The notes: a model not told the origin generated them from the letters alone. Shown: positions 8,749-20,430, numbered from the stretch's first letter. The stretch: 64,000 nt of DNA from Streptomyces sp. NBC_00513 (GCF_041431415.1 NZ_CP107845.1:6448001-6512000); one strand, 5' to 3'. Translations and numbers: made by a program.

Positions 8749-8880
8749 GGGGTGTCGACCTCGAACGACGATGGTTGCCGCGGTCGAAGACTTTGGAGGA
8801 CAGCCCCCCGCCCCACCGCCCTGCGACAGTCCGATCGTCACCACGATCGACGCGGTGCGGCGAGGCATGGAGGAACGGAC

Positions 8881-9240
8881 GTGGCACAGCGCAAGGGTTG
8901 TCTGATCGGCTGCGGGGTGGTGCTCGTGCTGGGCATCGGCGCCCTCGTGGCACTCTTCCTCGGCGTCGGCAAGTTCGTGGACGCGGCCGGGAAGACCTTC
9001 GTGGAACCCGAGGTCTACCGCTCGGTGAAGGTCGGGGACGCCGAGGACGCGGTCCGCGCCAAGCTGCCCTCGGGCGAGACCTTCGTGAAGGGGGTCCTCA
9101 AGGAGGGCGGTCCGGCCGAACCGGCGGGCAGCGTCTGCTCCTGGTACGTCTCCGCGGCGGACTCCGACGGCAACGACGTGTTCCGCTTCTGCTTCAAGGA
9201 CGGAAAGCTCGCGGAGAAGGTCGAGTACCGGATGAAGTAG
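8881..9240 (+). CDS. Small membrane-anchored protein
   Basis: A 119-aa protein with a hydrophobic segment at about residues 7-28 (CGVVLVLGIGALVALFLGVG) and a soluble C-terminal domain of about 85 residues with two cysteines (CSWYV, FCFKDG). It would be anchored in the membrane with the domain outside. GTG 8881 is chosen because GGAGG lies seven bases upstream. Similar short proteins are common in Streptomyces; no function recognised. Confidence 0.65.
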   Translation: MAQRKGCLIGCGVVLVLGIGALVALFLGVGKFVDAAGKTFVEPEVYRSVKVGDAEDAVRAKLPSGETFVKGVLKEGGPAEPAGSVCSWYVSAADSDGNDVFRFCFKDGKLAEKVEYRMK

Positions 9241-9552
9241 CGGGGCCCCGACCGCCACCCGGTGGACGTTCCCGCCGTCGGGCCCGGCACCATCCCGGCC
9301 ATCGACGCCCGGGGCCGCACCGGCGTGCGATCCTTCGCGGCGCCCGAGGTAAAGCGCATCAGTCCAGGTGGCGGCGGTGTTGACCGGGGCGCCCGGGTCT
9401 GCGTGCGGGCCCGCCGGCGCGGTGCGGGATGCGGGGATACCCGGCCGGCGGGACCTCGGGCACGTTGACGGGCCCGGCCCTTCGAGCCAGCGTGGGCGCC
9501 GCGCTCCGGCAGCGAGGCCGGAACCGCCGGAACCCCTCCGAAGGCGGCGACG
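9241..9552. other. Intergenic region upstream of the sugar ABC operon
   Basis: 312 bp without a convincing gene. It holds two plus-strand TTGAC-type hexamers (TTGACC at 9380 and TTGACG at 9465) but no matching -10 element that I can support, and no clear operator palindrome for the downstream transport operon. Confidence 0.4.
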
Positions 9553-10887
9553 ATGACCCGTTCCCCCGCGCTCCGCACGGCCATCGCCACACTCGTGGCC
9601 GGAGCACTCCTGTCCACCGCGGCATGCGGCATGAACGCCGCCCCGGACGACGTGAAGGAGGCGAGGAGGACCGGCCGCGTGGCGGGCGCGATCACCTTCC
9701 GCACCCTCCAGCTGAAACCCGCGTACACCTCCTACGTCCAGGGGGTCATCGACGCCTTCGAGGCGAAGTACCCCGAGGTGAAGGTGAGATGGGAGGACGT
9801 GCCGGGCGACGGTTACAACGAGAAGCTCGTCGCCGACGCCCGGGCCGGGGCTCTCCCGGACGTGGTCAACCTCTCCACCGACTCCTTCCAGCTCCTCGGC
9901 GACCGGGGCATGCTCGCCGATGTGGCCGCGCTCGACGCGGAGGTCGCCGAGGACTACGTCCCGGGCTCCTGGGAGCAGTTCAAACTCCCCGGCAAGGGCG
10001 ACGGCGTGTTCGCCTATCCCTGGTACGTGACCCCCGAGATCCTCACCTACAACGAGGAACTCTTCGAGCGGGCAGGCCTGGACCCGGCCCGACCGCCCAC
10101 CACCGTCGAGCAGTTCTTCGACTGTGCCGAACGGATAGCCGCCCGCTCCGGCGGCCGCTACGCCGCGTTCATGGCGGACCCCAAGGGGCGACTGCCCGGC
10201 GACTGGCAGAAGATGGGCGTCCCGATCCTCGACGCGAGCGGGAGCGCGTTCACCTTCGACACCGACAAGGCCGTCGAGTGGGTCGAACGCATGAAGGACC
10301 TGTACGCCAAGGGCGCGATGCCCAAGGAGTCGCTCCTCAAGGCGGACGACATCAACCAGTTGTACGGCGGCGGGAAACTGGTCTTCGGGCCGGGCTCCCC
10401 GGGCTTCGTCAAGGACATCAAGCGCAACGCCCCACAGGTCTACGCCCACACCCGGGTCGCGGGCGCCGTCACCGGGACGCTCGGCCACATCGGCATCTAC
10501 GCACAGTCGCTCGGCATCCGGAAGGACACCGAACACCCGGACGCGGCGGCCGAGTTGGCCAAGTGGGTGACCAACGGACCCAACCAGGTCGAGTTCGCCA
10601 AGAAGGCCACCATCTACCCCTCCAACGCCCGGGGACTGACCGACCCGTACTTCGCGGACCGGGGAGACGGCAAGGACGCCGAGACCGTGGCCCGCGCGAT
10701 CGGCGCCGAGCAGCTGAGGACCGCGGACCTCGACGCCAACACCCCCGTGCAGTGGACCAACCAGGTCGGTGACGCGGTGGTCCGCGAGATGCAGCGGGCC
10801 ATCCAGGGCGAGCTGGACCCCAAGGCGGCGGTGAGGAAGGCACAGGAGGAGGCGAACAAGCTGCTCGCCGACGCGGCGAACCGGTGA
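9553..10887 (+). CDS. Sugar ABC transporter substrate-binding lipoprotein
   Basis: A 444-aa extracellular solute-binding protein of the MalE-like family 1. The lipobox LSTAAC gives lipid attachment at about C20. The mature chain has the family features: FRTLQLKP at the first strand, AFEAKYPEVKV, DVVNLSTDSFQLL, and the hinge region PWYVTPEILTYNEELF. First gene of a four-gene operon with two permeases and a GH38 mannosidase, so the ligand is probably a mannose-containing oligosaccharide (inference from context). No ATPase gene is present; Streptomyces often supply a shared MsiK-type ATPase. Confidence 0.88.
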   Translation: MTRSPALRTAIATLVAGALLSTAACGMNAAPDDVKEARRTGRVAGAITFRTLQLKPAYTSYVQGVIDAFEAKYPEVKVRWEDVPGDGYNEKLVADARAGALPDVVNLSTDSFQLLGDRGMLADVAALDAEVAEDYVPGSWEQFKLPGKGDGVFAYPWYVTPEILTYNEELFERAGLDPARPPTTVEQFFDCAERIAARSGGRYAAFMADPKGRLPGDWQKMGVPILDASGSAFTFDTDKAVEWVERMKDLYAKGAMPKESLLKADDINQLYGGGKLVFGPGSPGFVKDIKRNAPQVYAHTRVAGAVTGTLGHIGIYAQSLGIRKDTEHPDAAAELAKWVTNGPNQVEFAKKATIYPSNARGLTDPYFADRGDGKDAETVARAIGAEQLRTADLDANTPVQWTNQVGDAVVREMQRAIQGELDPKAAVRKAQEEANKLLADAANR

Positions 10888-11789
10888 GGGGTCACGCCGA
10901 GGCGGAGACGGGACTCCTCCACCGCACCTGGTGGACGCCCTACCTCTTCCTGGCCCCCGGACTGCTGATGGTGACCTTGTTCAGCCTCTGGCCGTTCGTC
11001 AACACCGTCCTGCTCTCCTTCACCGACGCCCGGATCCTGCGCGGCGGCGGGTTCGTCGGCCTCGACAACTACCGGCGCGCCCTGGCCGACCCCGACTTCT
11101 GGGTCGCGACGGGCAACAGCGTGGTGTACCTGCTCGTCGTCGTGCCGTGCCTGGTCTTCCTGCCGCTGGCCCTCGCCGTCCTCGTCCAGACCAGGGTTCC
11201 CGGCATCGGCTTCTTCCGGTCCGCCTTCTACACACCGGTGATCGCCTCAGCCGTCGTCGTCGGCCTGATCTGGCAGTGGGTGCTGCGCAGTGACGGGCTC
11301 GTCAACACGGTCTTCCGGAAGCTGAGCATCGTCTCCGAACCGATCCCGTTCCTCACCGACAGCACCATGCTGCTGGTCTCCGCGATGATCGTGACCGTGT
11401 GGAAGGGCCTCGGCTACTACATGGTCTTCTACCTGGCCTCCCTCGGGAACGTCCCCGCCGCCCTGCACGAGGCGGCGGCCCTGGACGGCGCGGGCGCGGT
11501 CCGGCGCTTCTTCAGCATCACCGTCCCGCAGGTGAAACCGATGATGCTGTTGGTCGGCACCCTCTCCGCCATCTCCGCGCTGCGCGTGTTCACCGAGATC
11601 TACATCCTCGGCGGCGAGAGCGGGGGACCCGGCGGCGGCGCCCGCACCCTGCCGTTCCTCATCCGGCAGGTCGGCCTGGGCTTCTCGGGCGAGACCGGCT
11701 ACGCCTCGGCCATCTCCATCCTGCTGTTCCTGCTGACGCTGGTGTTCAGCCTGCTGGGCCGCCGCCTCTCCAAGGGAGACGAGAGTTGA
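10884..11789 (+). CDS. Sugar ABC transporter permease, MalF/LacF type
   Basis: A 301-aa inner-membrane permease with six predicted helices. The EAA motif that contacts the ATPase is visible as LHEAAALDGAGAVRRFFSITVPQ (around residue 195). GTG start overlaps the stop of the binding-protein gene (GTGA). Pairs with the permease encoded next. Confidence 0.9.
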   Translation: MRGHAEAETGLLHRTWWTPYLFLAPGLLMVTLFSLWPFVNTVLLSFTDARILRGGGFVGLDNYRRALADPDFWVATGNSVVYLLVVVPCLVFLPLALAVLVQTRVPGIGFFRSAFYTPVIASAVVVGLIWQWVLRSDGLVNTVFRKLSIVSEPIPFLTDSTMLLVSAMIVTVWKGLGYYMVFYLASLGNVPAALHEAAALDGAGAVRRFFSITVPQVKPMMLLVGTLSAISALRVFTEIYILGGESGGPGGGARTLPFLIRQVGLGFSGETGYASAISILLFLLTLVFSLLGRRLSKGDES

Positions 11790-12661
11790 GCACACGGGTC
11801 TCCCTCGTCGCGGAGCCGTCCCGGAGGGCCGGGAGCGGTCGCGGGCGCCGACTGCTCGGCCTGGCCGGCCGGTACGCGACGCTGATCGCCGTGCTCGTGG
11901 TCATGCTCGGGCCGATCGTCTGGCAGTTCCTCACCTCGATCCGCGGTCGCACCGAGAACGTGTACGACGGGGTGTTGCCCGCACAACCCACCCTGGACAA
12001 CTACCTCCGGGTCGCCGAATCGTTTCCCCTGCTCCAGTACGTCGGCAACACCCTCGTCGTGGCGGTCCTCGCGATCACCTCGAACACCGCCTTCTCCGCG
12101 ATGGGCGGCTACGCGCTCTCCCGCGCCGGCTGGAAGGGCCGCCGAACCGTCTTCACGGTGCTCGTGGCGACCCTGATGTTCCCCTTCGAATCCGTGATGA
12201 TCTCGATGTTCCTGACGATCCGCGACATGGGCCTGGTCGACACCCTCGTCGGCGTGTGGCTGCCCGGCGCCGTCTCCGTCCTCAACATCATGGTCATGCG
12301 CGCGGCCTTCCTCGCCGTGCCCCGGGAGGTGGAGGAAGCCGCGGTGCTGGACGGAGCAGACGAATGGGCGCGCTTCACCCGGGTGTTCCTGCCCACCGCC
12401 AAGGGCGCCCTGGCCGTCGTGTGCATCACCAGCTTCATGGGCGCCTGGGACGACTTCCTGTGGCCCCTGCTCGTCCTCACCGACAGCGACCACTACACCC
12501 TGCAACTCGGCCTGAAGACCCTGGCCGGGGCCACCACCGTCAACGACCAGCGGCTCATCGCCGCCGGTGCGATGGCGGCGCTCCTGCCCATGCTGCTCCT
12601 CTTCCTCGCCCTCCAGCGCTTCTTCTTCAAGGGCGTGGGCGACGGAGCCGTCAAGACCTGA
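11786..12661 (+). CDS. Sugar ABC transporter permease, MalG type
   Basis: A 291-aa permease with six helices and the EAA loop VEEAAVLDGADEWARFTRVFLP. I place the start at TTG 11786, which overlaps the preceding stop codon (TTGA) and gives a typical MalG-like N-terminus; a GTG seven codons in is the alternative. Forms the second half of the membrane channel with the preceding gene product. Confidence 0.88.
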   Translation: MSTRVSLVAEPSRRAGSGRGRRLLGLAGRYATLIAVLVVMLGPIVWQFLTSIRGRTENVYDGVLPAQPTLDNYLRVAESFPLLQYVGNTLVVAVLAITSNTAFSAMGGYALSRAGWKGRRTVFTVLVATLMFPFESVMISMFLTIRDMGLVDTLVGVWLPGAVSVLNIMVMRAAFLAVPREVEEAAVLDGADEWARFTRVFLPTAKGALAVVCITSFMGAWDDFLWPLLVLTDSDHYTLQLGLKTLAGATTVNDQRLIAAGAMAALLPMLLLFLALQRFFFKGVGDGAVKT

Positions 12662-12709
12662 GCGCCGCACCCACCCACCACACGACCTCTCCCTCCTGGA
12701 GCAGCCGTC

Positions 12710-15700
12710 ATGCACGACGACCGCAGCGTCACCGAACTCCGCCTCCGCCGGGTCCTCACGGAGCGGATCAAACCCGCCGTACGCTCCCGCCCGGTCCCGC
12801 TCACCGTCGAGCGCTGGGACGCCCCGGGAGAGCCCGTCCCCGTGGCCGAAGGCCTCGCCGCGCCGTACGAGCCCTGCGCCGTCGGCGAACCGTGGGGCCC
12901 GGCCTGGGGCACCACCTGGTTCAAGGTCACCGGGGTCGTCCCTGCCGACCACGCGGGCCGCGTCGTCGAAGCCGTCCTCGACCTCGGCTTCGACCGGATG
13001 ATGCCCGGCTTCCAGTGCGAAGGCCTGGTCCACCGCGCCGACGGCACCGAGATCAAGGCACTCAACCCCTACAACGACTGGGTCCGCGTCACCGACCTCG
13101 CCGAGGGCGGCGAGCGGATCGAGTGGTACGTGGAGGCCGCCGCCAACCCCGTGCTCGTCGATCACCGGGCCACCCACGAGGGCGACCGACTGACCAGCGG
13201 ACACCAACCCCTCTATCGGCTCGCCCGGATGGACCTGGTCGTCTTCGAGACCGAGGTGTGGGAACTCGTCCAGGACCTCGACGTCCTCCACGACCTCATG
13301 GCGCAGCTCGGCGCGGACGACGCCAGACGGTACGAGATCCTGCGCGCCGTCGACGCGTCGCTGGACGCGGTGGACCTCGGCGACATCCCCGGCACCGCCG
13401 GCGAGGCCCGCACGCGGCTCGCCGCCGTCCTCGCCGCGCCCGCCCACGCCTCCGCGCACCGGATCAGCGCGGTCGGCCACGCCCACATCGACTCGGCCTG
13501 GCTGTGGCCGCTGCGCGAGACGGTCCGAAAGGTGTCCCGCACCACCTCCAACATGGTCAACCTGATGGACGAGCACCCCGAGTTCGTCTTCGCCATGTCC
13601 CAGGCCCAACAGTTCGACTGGATCAAGACCCACCGTCCCGAACTCTTCGAGCGGATCAAGAAGAAGATCGCGGACGGACAGTTCGTGCCGGTGGGCGGCA
13701 TGTGGGTCGAGTCCGACACCAACATGGTCGGCGGCGAGGCCATGGCCCGCCAGTTCCTCTACGGCAAGAAGTTCTTCCTCGACGAGTTCGGCATCGAGAC
13801 CCACAACGTCTGGCTGCCCGATTCCTTCGGCTACACCGCCGCCATGCCCCAGATCGTCAAACTGTCCGGCGCCCGCTGGTTCCTCACCCAGAAGATCTGC
13901 TGGTCCCAGGTCAACGCGTTCCCGCACCACACCTTCTGGTGGGAGGGCATCGACGGCAGCCGCGTCTTCACCCACTTCCCGCCCGTCGACACCTACAACA
14001 GCGACCTCGGCGGGGCGCAGCTCGCGCACGCAGCGCGCAACTACCGCGAGAAGGGGCGCGGTTCACGTTCCCTCGTCCCCTTCGGCTGGGGTGACGGCGG
14101 CGGCGGACCCACCCGCGAACACCTGGCCCGCGCCCGCCGACAGCGGAACCTGGAGGGATCACCGCGCGTCGAGATCGAACGGCCCGACGCCTTCTTCGAG
14201 AAGGCCCACGCCGAGTACGAGGACGCCCCCGTCTGGGCCGGCGAGCTGTACCTGGAGCTCCACCGCGGCACCTACACCTCCCAGGCCAAGACCAAACAGG
14301 GCAACCGGCACAGCGAATCCCTCCTGCGCGAAGCCGAGTTGTGGGCCGCGACCGCGGCGGTGCGGGTGCCGGGGCAGGCCTACCCGTACGAGGACCTGGA
14401 GCGGATCTGGAAGACCGTGCTGCTGCACCAGTTCCACGACATCCTGCCCGGATCCTCCATCGCCTGGGTGCACCGCGAGGCACGCGAGACGTACGCGAGG
14501 GTCCGGGAGGAGCTCACGGCGATCACCCGCGCCGCGCAGCTCGCGCTGGCGGGGGAGGGAGCGGAGCGGCTGGTCTTCAACTGCGCCCCGCACGCCCGAC
14601 GCGGTGTCCCCGCGGGCGGAGCGGCTCCGCCCGCGCCGGCCGGTCGGTCGGTGACGGTGGGGGAGCGGGCGGGCGGTGGGCACGTCCTCGTCAACGGGCG
14701 GCTGCGCGTGGAGATCGACGGCCGGGGCCTGATCGTGTCGGCGTACGACCTGGAGGCGGACCGGGAGTCGCTCGCGCCGGGAGGCGCGGCCAACCTGCTC
14801 CAGATCCACCCCGACTTCCCCAACATGTGGGACGCCTGGGACATCGAGGCCTTCTACCGCCACCGGGTCACCGACCTCGTGGAATGGGACGCCCTGGAGG
14901 TCACGGAGAGCGGCCCGGAGGCGGCGACGGTGCGGGTCACCCGCTCCTTCGGCTCCTCCCGGGCGACGCAGTCGATCACCCTGCGATCGGAGTCCAGGAC
15001 GGTGGACCTGGTCACCGAGGTGGACTGGCACGAGACGGAGAGGTTCCTCAAGGCCGCTTTCCCGCTCGACGTGAAGGCCGAACGCTCGTCCTCGGAGACC
15101 CAGTTCGGACACGTCCACCGGCCCACCCACACCAACACCTCATGGGAGGCCGCCAAGTTCGAGATCTGTGCCCACCGGTGGATCCACGTGGAGGAACCCG
15201 GCTGGGGGGTCGCGCTGCTCAACGAGTCCACCTACGGGCACGACGTGACCCGTGACGTGCGGCCCGACGGCGGCCAGACCACCACGGTCCGACTGTCCCT
15301 GTTGAGGGCTCCGCGCTACCCCGACCCGGAGACGGACCAGGGAGCCCACACCCTGCGCCATTCCCTCGCGCCCGGCGCGAGCCTCGGGGACGCCGTACGG
15401 GAGGGACACGCGCTGAACCTGCCGGAACGGGTCGTCACCGGCGCCGGCCCGGTCGCCCCCTTGGTCGCCGTGGACGACGACGCGGTGGTCGTCGAGGCGG
15501 TCAAGCTCGCCGAGGACCGCGGCGGGGACGTGATCGTCCGTCTCTACGAGTCCCGGGGCGGGCGGGCCGTCGCCCGGCTGACGGCGGGCTTCCCGATCTC
15601 GGCCGCCGTCGAGAGCGACCTGCTGGAACGGCCGCTGGAGGGCGTGGCCGTCGGCGCCCCGGCGGCGGACGGCACGGTGCGGCTGACCCTGCGCCCGTTC

Positions 15701-15733
15701 CAGATCGTCACGATCCGCCTGCGCCGGGCCTGA
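12710..15733 (+). CDS. Alpha-mannosidase, GH38 family (cytoplasmic)
   Basis: A 1007-aa enzyme predicted to hydrolyse alpha-mannosides released or imported by the adjacent transporter. It has no signal peptide. The N-terminal helical domain is followed by the GH38 catalytic domain: the zinc-binding GHAHIDSAWLWP motif (D261) and the nucleophile region GGMWVESDTNM (about D336), then the H-containing QFHDILPGSS motif. The C-terminal beta-domains end with PFQIVTIRLRRA. Size and motif order match bacterial class II/III GH38 enzymes of about 1000 residues. Located 48 bp after the second permease, so part of the same operon. Confidence 0.92.
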   Translation: MHDDRSVTELRLRRVLTERIKPAVRSRPVPLTVERWDAPGEPVPVAEGLAAPYEPCAVGEPWGPAWGTTWFKVTGVVPADHAGRVVEAVLDLGFDRMMPGFQCEGLVHRADGTEIKALNPYNDWVRVTDLAEGGERIEWYVEAAANPVLVDHRATHEGDRLTSGHQPLYRLARMDLVVFETEVWELVQDLDVLHDLMAQLGADDARRYEILRAVDASLDAVDLGDIPGTAGEARTRLAAVLAAPAHASAHRISAVGHAHIDSAWLWPLRETVRKVSRTTSNMVNLMDEHPEFVFAMSQAQQFDWIKTHRPELFERIKKKIADGQFVPVGGMWVESDTNMVGGEAMARQFLYGKKFFLDEFGIETHNVWLPDSFGYTAAMPQIVKLSGARWFLTQKICWSQVNAFPHHTFWWEGIDGSRVFTHFPPVDTYNSDLGGAQLAHAARNYREKGRGSRSLVPFGWGDGGGGPTREHLARARRQRNLEGSPRVEIERPDAFFEKAHAEYEDAPVWAGELYLELHRGTYTSQAKTKQGNRHSESLLREAELWAATAAVRVPGQAYPYEDLERIWKTVLLHQFHDILPGSSIAWVHREARETYARVREELTAITRAAQLALAGEGAERLVFNCAPHARRGVPAGGAAPPAPAGRSVTVGERAGGGHVLVNGRLRVEIDGRGLIVSAYDLEADRESLAPGGAANLLQIHPDFPNMWDAWDIEAFYRHRVTDLVEWDALEVTESGPEAATVRVTRSFGSSRATQSITLRSESRTVDLVTEVDWHETERFLKAAFPLDVKAERSSSETQFGHVHRPTHTNTSWEAAKFEICAHRWIHVEEPGWGVALLNESTYGHDVTRDVRPDGGQTTTVRLSLLRAPRYPDPETDQGAHTLRHSLAPGASLGDAVREGHALNLPERVVTGAGPVAPLVAVDDDAVVVEAVKLAEDRGGDVIVRLYESRGGRAVARLTAGFPISAAVESDLLERPLEGVAVGAPAADGTVRLTLRPFQIVTIRLRRA

Positions 15734-15738
15734 CCCCC

Positions 15739-15771
15739 GGCCCCGGCCCGGTGCGACCCCGGGCCGGGGCC
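15739..15771 (+). terminator. GC-rich hairpin after the mannosidase operon
   Basis: A perfect 13-bp stem (15739-15751 with 15759-15771) and a 7-nt loop, starting five bases after the GH38 stop codon. It lacks a T-tract, as is common for high-GC actinobacterial terminators. Confidence 0.6.
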
Positions 15772-15826
15772 CCGGCCTCGTGAGCTGTGCCACAGCCCGA
15801 GACCGCACAGGCCGTGCGGCACGTGA

Positions 15827-17974
<2,148 letters not shown>

Positions 17975-18018
17975 CGACGGCCCTCTGACGACGCGGGATC
18001 CCGCGCGGATCAAAGGTG

Positions 18019-18046
18019 TTGTGGCGGCCCGGCCGGGCCGCCACAA
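18019..18046. terminator. Perfect 28-bp GC-rich palindrome between fadH-like and thioesterase genes
   Basis: Two 14-bp arms are exact reverse complements with no spacer (TTGTGGCGGCCCGG and its complement). It lies 45 bp after the FadH-like stop and ends 8 bp before the thioesterase GTG. It could be a terminator without a T-tract or a protein-binding site; the lack of a ribosome-binding site for the next gene makes its placement unusual. Confidence 0.5.
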
Positions 18047-18054
18047 TTCCTCGG

Positions 18055-18468
18055 GTGACGCTGACACCCGCAGACGCCGACAAGATCCTCGCCGACAACT
18101 TCGCCCCCTGGGTGCTCGCCCTCGGCCTCACCGTCCGGGAGACGGGGGAGCGGCACGCCGTCCTGCGGCTGCCGTGGTCCGACGACCTGGCCCGGGACGG
18201 CGGCGGGCTCAGCGGACAGGCCCTGATGGCCGCCGCCGACACGGCCACCGTCATCGCGATCTCCGCCGCGCGCGGCGCGTACGGACCCATGACCACCGTC
18301 CAACAGTCGACCAGCTTCCAACGTCCCGTGGTCGGGGCCGATGTGCTGATCGACGTACGGATCACCAAACTCGGCAAGCGCATGGCGTTCGCGGACATCA
18401 CCATGACGCCGGACGGCTCCGCGGAGCCGGCCGCCAAGGCCTCCACCGTCTACGCGCTGCTCGGGTGA
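18055..18468 (+). CDS. PaaI-type hotdog-fold thioesterase
   Basis: A 137-aa single-domain protein predicted to hydrolyse acyl- or aryl-CoA thioesters. The hotdog active-site loop is DGGGLSGQALMAAADTATV (the family's HGG motif has Asp here), and the helix-strand PMTTVQQSTSFQRPV follows. GTG 18055 has no recognisable ribosome-binding site and sits 8 bp after a long palindrome; a leaderless transcript is possible. Its stop overlaps the MFS start (GTGA), so the two are coupled. Confidence 0.8.
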   Translation: MTLTPADADKILADNFAPWVLALGLTVRETGERHAVLRLPWSDDLARDGGGLSGQALMAAADTATVIAISAARGAYGPMTTVQQSTSFQRPVVGADVLIDVRITKLGKRMAFADITMTPDGSAEPAAKASTVYALLG

Positions 18469-19832
18469 GCGGGGGAGCACCCGGGCCCGCCCGGCCGTCG
18501 AACCCCTCACGCCTCTCACACCTCTCCCGCCTCTCCCGCAACAAGGACTTCAACGTCTTCTGGCTCGGCCAGGCGCTGTCCGTGATCGGCGGGTCGATCT
18601 CGCTCTTCGCACTGCCCCTGCTGGTGTTGGAAGCCACGGGGTCCCTCGCCCAGATGGGCCTGATCACCGCCGTCGGGGCGGTCTCCGCGGTCGGCACGGG
18701 ACTGTTCGCGGGCCACGTGGTCGACCGGGTGGACCGCCGCCGGCTGATGATCGTCTGTGATCTGGCGCGCGCCGTACTGCTGGGCGCGGTGCCGTTCCTG
18801 TGGCTCGCGGGCCCCCGGATCTGGCTGCTGTACCTGATGACCGCCGTGGTCGGCGTGCTGAAGACGCTGTTCGACGTGGCGTACGTGACGGCCGTCCCCA
18901 ACCTGGTTCCCGCCGAGGACCTCACCTCCGCCAACGGGCGGCTGATGGGCACCTTCGCCGTGGGCACCCTGGTCGGGCCGATTGCCGCCGCGGCCATCGC
19001 CACGTGGGTCGGCAAGGACTGGGCCCTGGGGGTGGACGGCGCCACCTTCCTGGTGTCCGCCGCGACCCTGCGGTGGGTGCGGCTCACCCCGCGCCCCACC
19101 CCGGACGGGACGGCGGAGGAGCGCCCGCCCGGCGGCGGGGCCGGGAGGACCCGCGAGATGTTCCTCGTCGGCTTCCGCTTCCTGTGGGCCCACGCGCTCC
19201 TGCGCCCGCTGACGGTGCTCCTCACCCTGCTGACCTTCGTCACCGTCGGCGCCACCGACCTGCTGATCTTCCGGGTCGAGAACGACCTTCGGCAGAGCAC
19301 CGCCACCCTCGGCTACATCGTCGCGGTCAGCGGTCTCGGCACGCTCGTCGGCGCTCTCTGCGCCGGGAGGCTGCGTCGCCTCCTCGGGTTCGGCGTCTGC
19401 TGGCTGGGCTCCGTCGCCCTGATCGGTCTCTCCGTCGCGGGCATCGGCGTGAGCCGCGACGTGCCGACCATCGCCGCACTGGCCGCCGTGTTCATGTTCG
19501 GGCTCACCGTCGCCGGGGTCTGCTCCATGACCCTGCGCCAGGAGGTGACACCGGACCCGCTGCTGGGCCGGGTCACCTCCGTGTTCTGGACCGTGCACAA
19601 CGCCTCGGGCCCGGTGGGGGCGGCCGTCCTCACCCGACTGGCCCAGACGCACGGGGTCCCGGCGATCAGCCTGGCCGCCGGAGCCTTCTGCCTGCTGCTG
19701 GTCGGGGCCGGAGTGTTCACCCCGCTGCGCGCCGAGGGGACCGGCCGCCCGAAGGAGCCCCTCGCCGGATCACCCGGGCGCGGACCGGCCCGAAGCCTGT
19801 CAAGACGCGCACGGCCGGACCGACGCCGCTGA
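18465..19832 (+). CDS. MFS transporter, probable drug/metabolite exporter
   Basis: A 455-aa membrane protein with about 12 predicted helices after a short hydrophilic N-terminus (NKDFNVFWLGQALS begins helix 1). The loop 2-3 motif is HVVDRVDRRRLMI. The layout matches the MFS_3/enterobactin-exporter-like group common in Streptomyces. GTG start overlaps the thioesterase stop by four bases. Substrate unknown. Confidence 0.85.
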   Translation: MSGGAPGPARPSNPSRLSHLSRLSRNKDFNVFWLGQALSVIGGSISLFALPLLVLEATGSLAQMGLITAVGAVSAVGTGLFAGHVVDRVDRRRLMIVCDLARAVLLGAVPFLWLAGPRIWLLYLMTAVVGVLKTLFDVAYVTAVPNLVPAEDLTSANGRLMGTFAVGTLVGPIAAAAIATWVGKDWALGVDGATFLVSAATLRWVRLTPRPTPDGTAEERPPGGGAGRTREMFLVGFRFLWAHALLRPLTVLLTLLTFVTVGATDLLIFRVENDLRQSTATLGYIVAVSGLGTLVGALCAGRLRRLLGFGVCWLGSVALIGLSVAGIGVSRDVPTIAALAAVFMFGLTVAGVCSMTLRQEVTPDPLLGRVTSVFWTVHNASGPVGAAVLTRLAQTHGVPAISLAAGAFCLLLVGAGVFTPLRAEGTGRPKEPLAGSPGRGPARSLSRRARPDRRR

Positions 19833-19910
19833 ACCTCGGGCGGTCGCCGCCGCGCGCGAGGGCGGTCTGCCTGCGATCATGTCCCGGGGATCGTCCACCG
19901 AGGAGTGCGC

Positions 19911-20363
19911 ATGTCCGGAGAGTTCGAGGCGAGCGTCGAGATCGACCGCCCCGTCGAGGTGGTATTCGCCTACCTGGCCGACGGCCGCAACGACCCGCAG
20001 TTCAGCCCGCGCGTCCAGGAGATCACCCGCAGTCCCGAGGGCCCCACGGCCGTCGGCACGGTCTTCCGCAGCACCGTCAAGGACGCGGGCATGAAGACGG
20101 GGCGGGAGTTCCGGATCGACGGCTTCGACCCGCCCCGGTCGATCCGCTGGACCGAGCTGAGCCGCAACCTGGTCACGGCCAACGGCGGCTACGACTTCGA
20201 ACCCCTGCCCGGAGGTCGTACTCGGGTGCGGATCTTCAACACCCTCGAAGGGCACGGCGTCGGCAAGCTGCTCGTCGGGCTCGCCCTGGGCGCGGCCCGC
20301 AAGGACGCCCCCGACTTCGGCCGCCGGATCAAGGCGGCCGTGGAGGCGTCCTCCCCCCGGTGA
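19911..20363 (+). CDS. SRPBCC (START-like) family protein
   Basis: A 150-aa protein with the helix-grip fold pattern: first strand FEASVEIDRPVEVVFAYLAD, middle strands ending WTELSRNLVTANGGYDFEPL, and a long C-terminal helix (PDFGRRIKAAVEA). Such proteins bind hydrophobic ligands or catalyse cyclisations; nothing here decides which. ATG 19911 is chosen over GTG 19905 because AGGAG (19901-19905) gives a five-base spacing. Stands alone downstream of the MFS gene. Confidence 0.78.
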   Translation: MSGEFEASVEIDRPVEVVFAYLADGRNDPQFSPRVQEITRSPEGPTAVGTVFRSTVKDAGMKTGREFRIDGFDPPRSIRWTELSRNLVTANGGYDFEPLPGGRTRVRIFNTLEGHGVGKLLVGLALGAARKDAPDFGRRIKAAVEASSPR

Positions 20364-20430
20364 CGGACGGGCCCCGGATGAGGGGCGGGCCGGTACGTCG
20401 GCCCCCCCCCCTCACGATCAGGGCCGCGCG

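Noticed and set aside
11699..14029. A 776-codon minus-strand frame across the permease and mannosidase genes
   Set aside because: Antisense to genes with strong family motifs; composition typical of high-GC shadow frames.
20402..20411. Run of ten C bases near the SRPBCC/peptidase boundary
   Set aside because: Lies between genes and disrupts nothing; may be a simple homopolymer or an assembly uncertainty.
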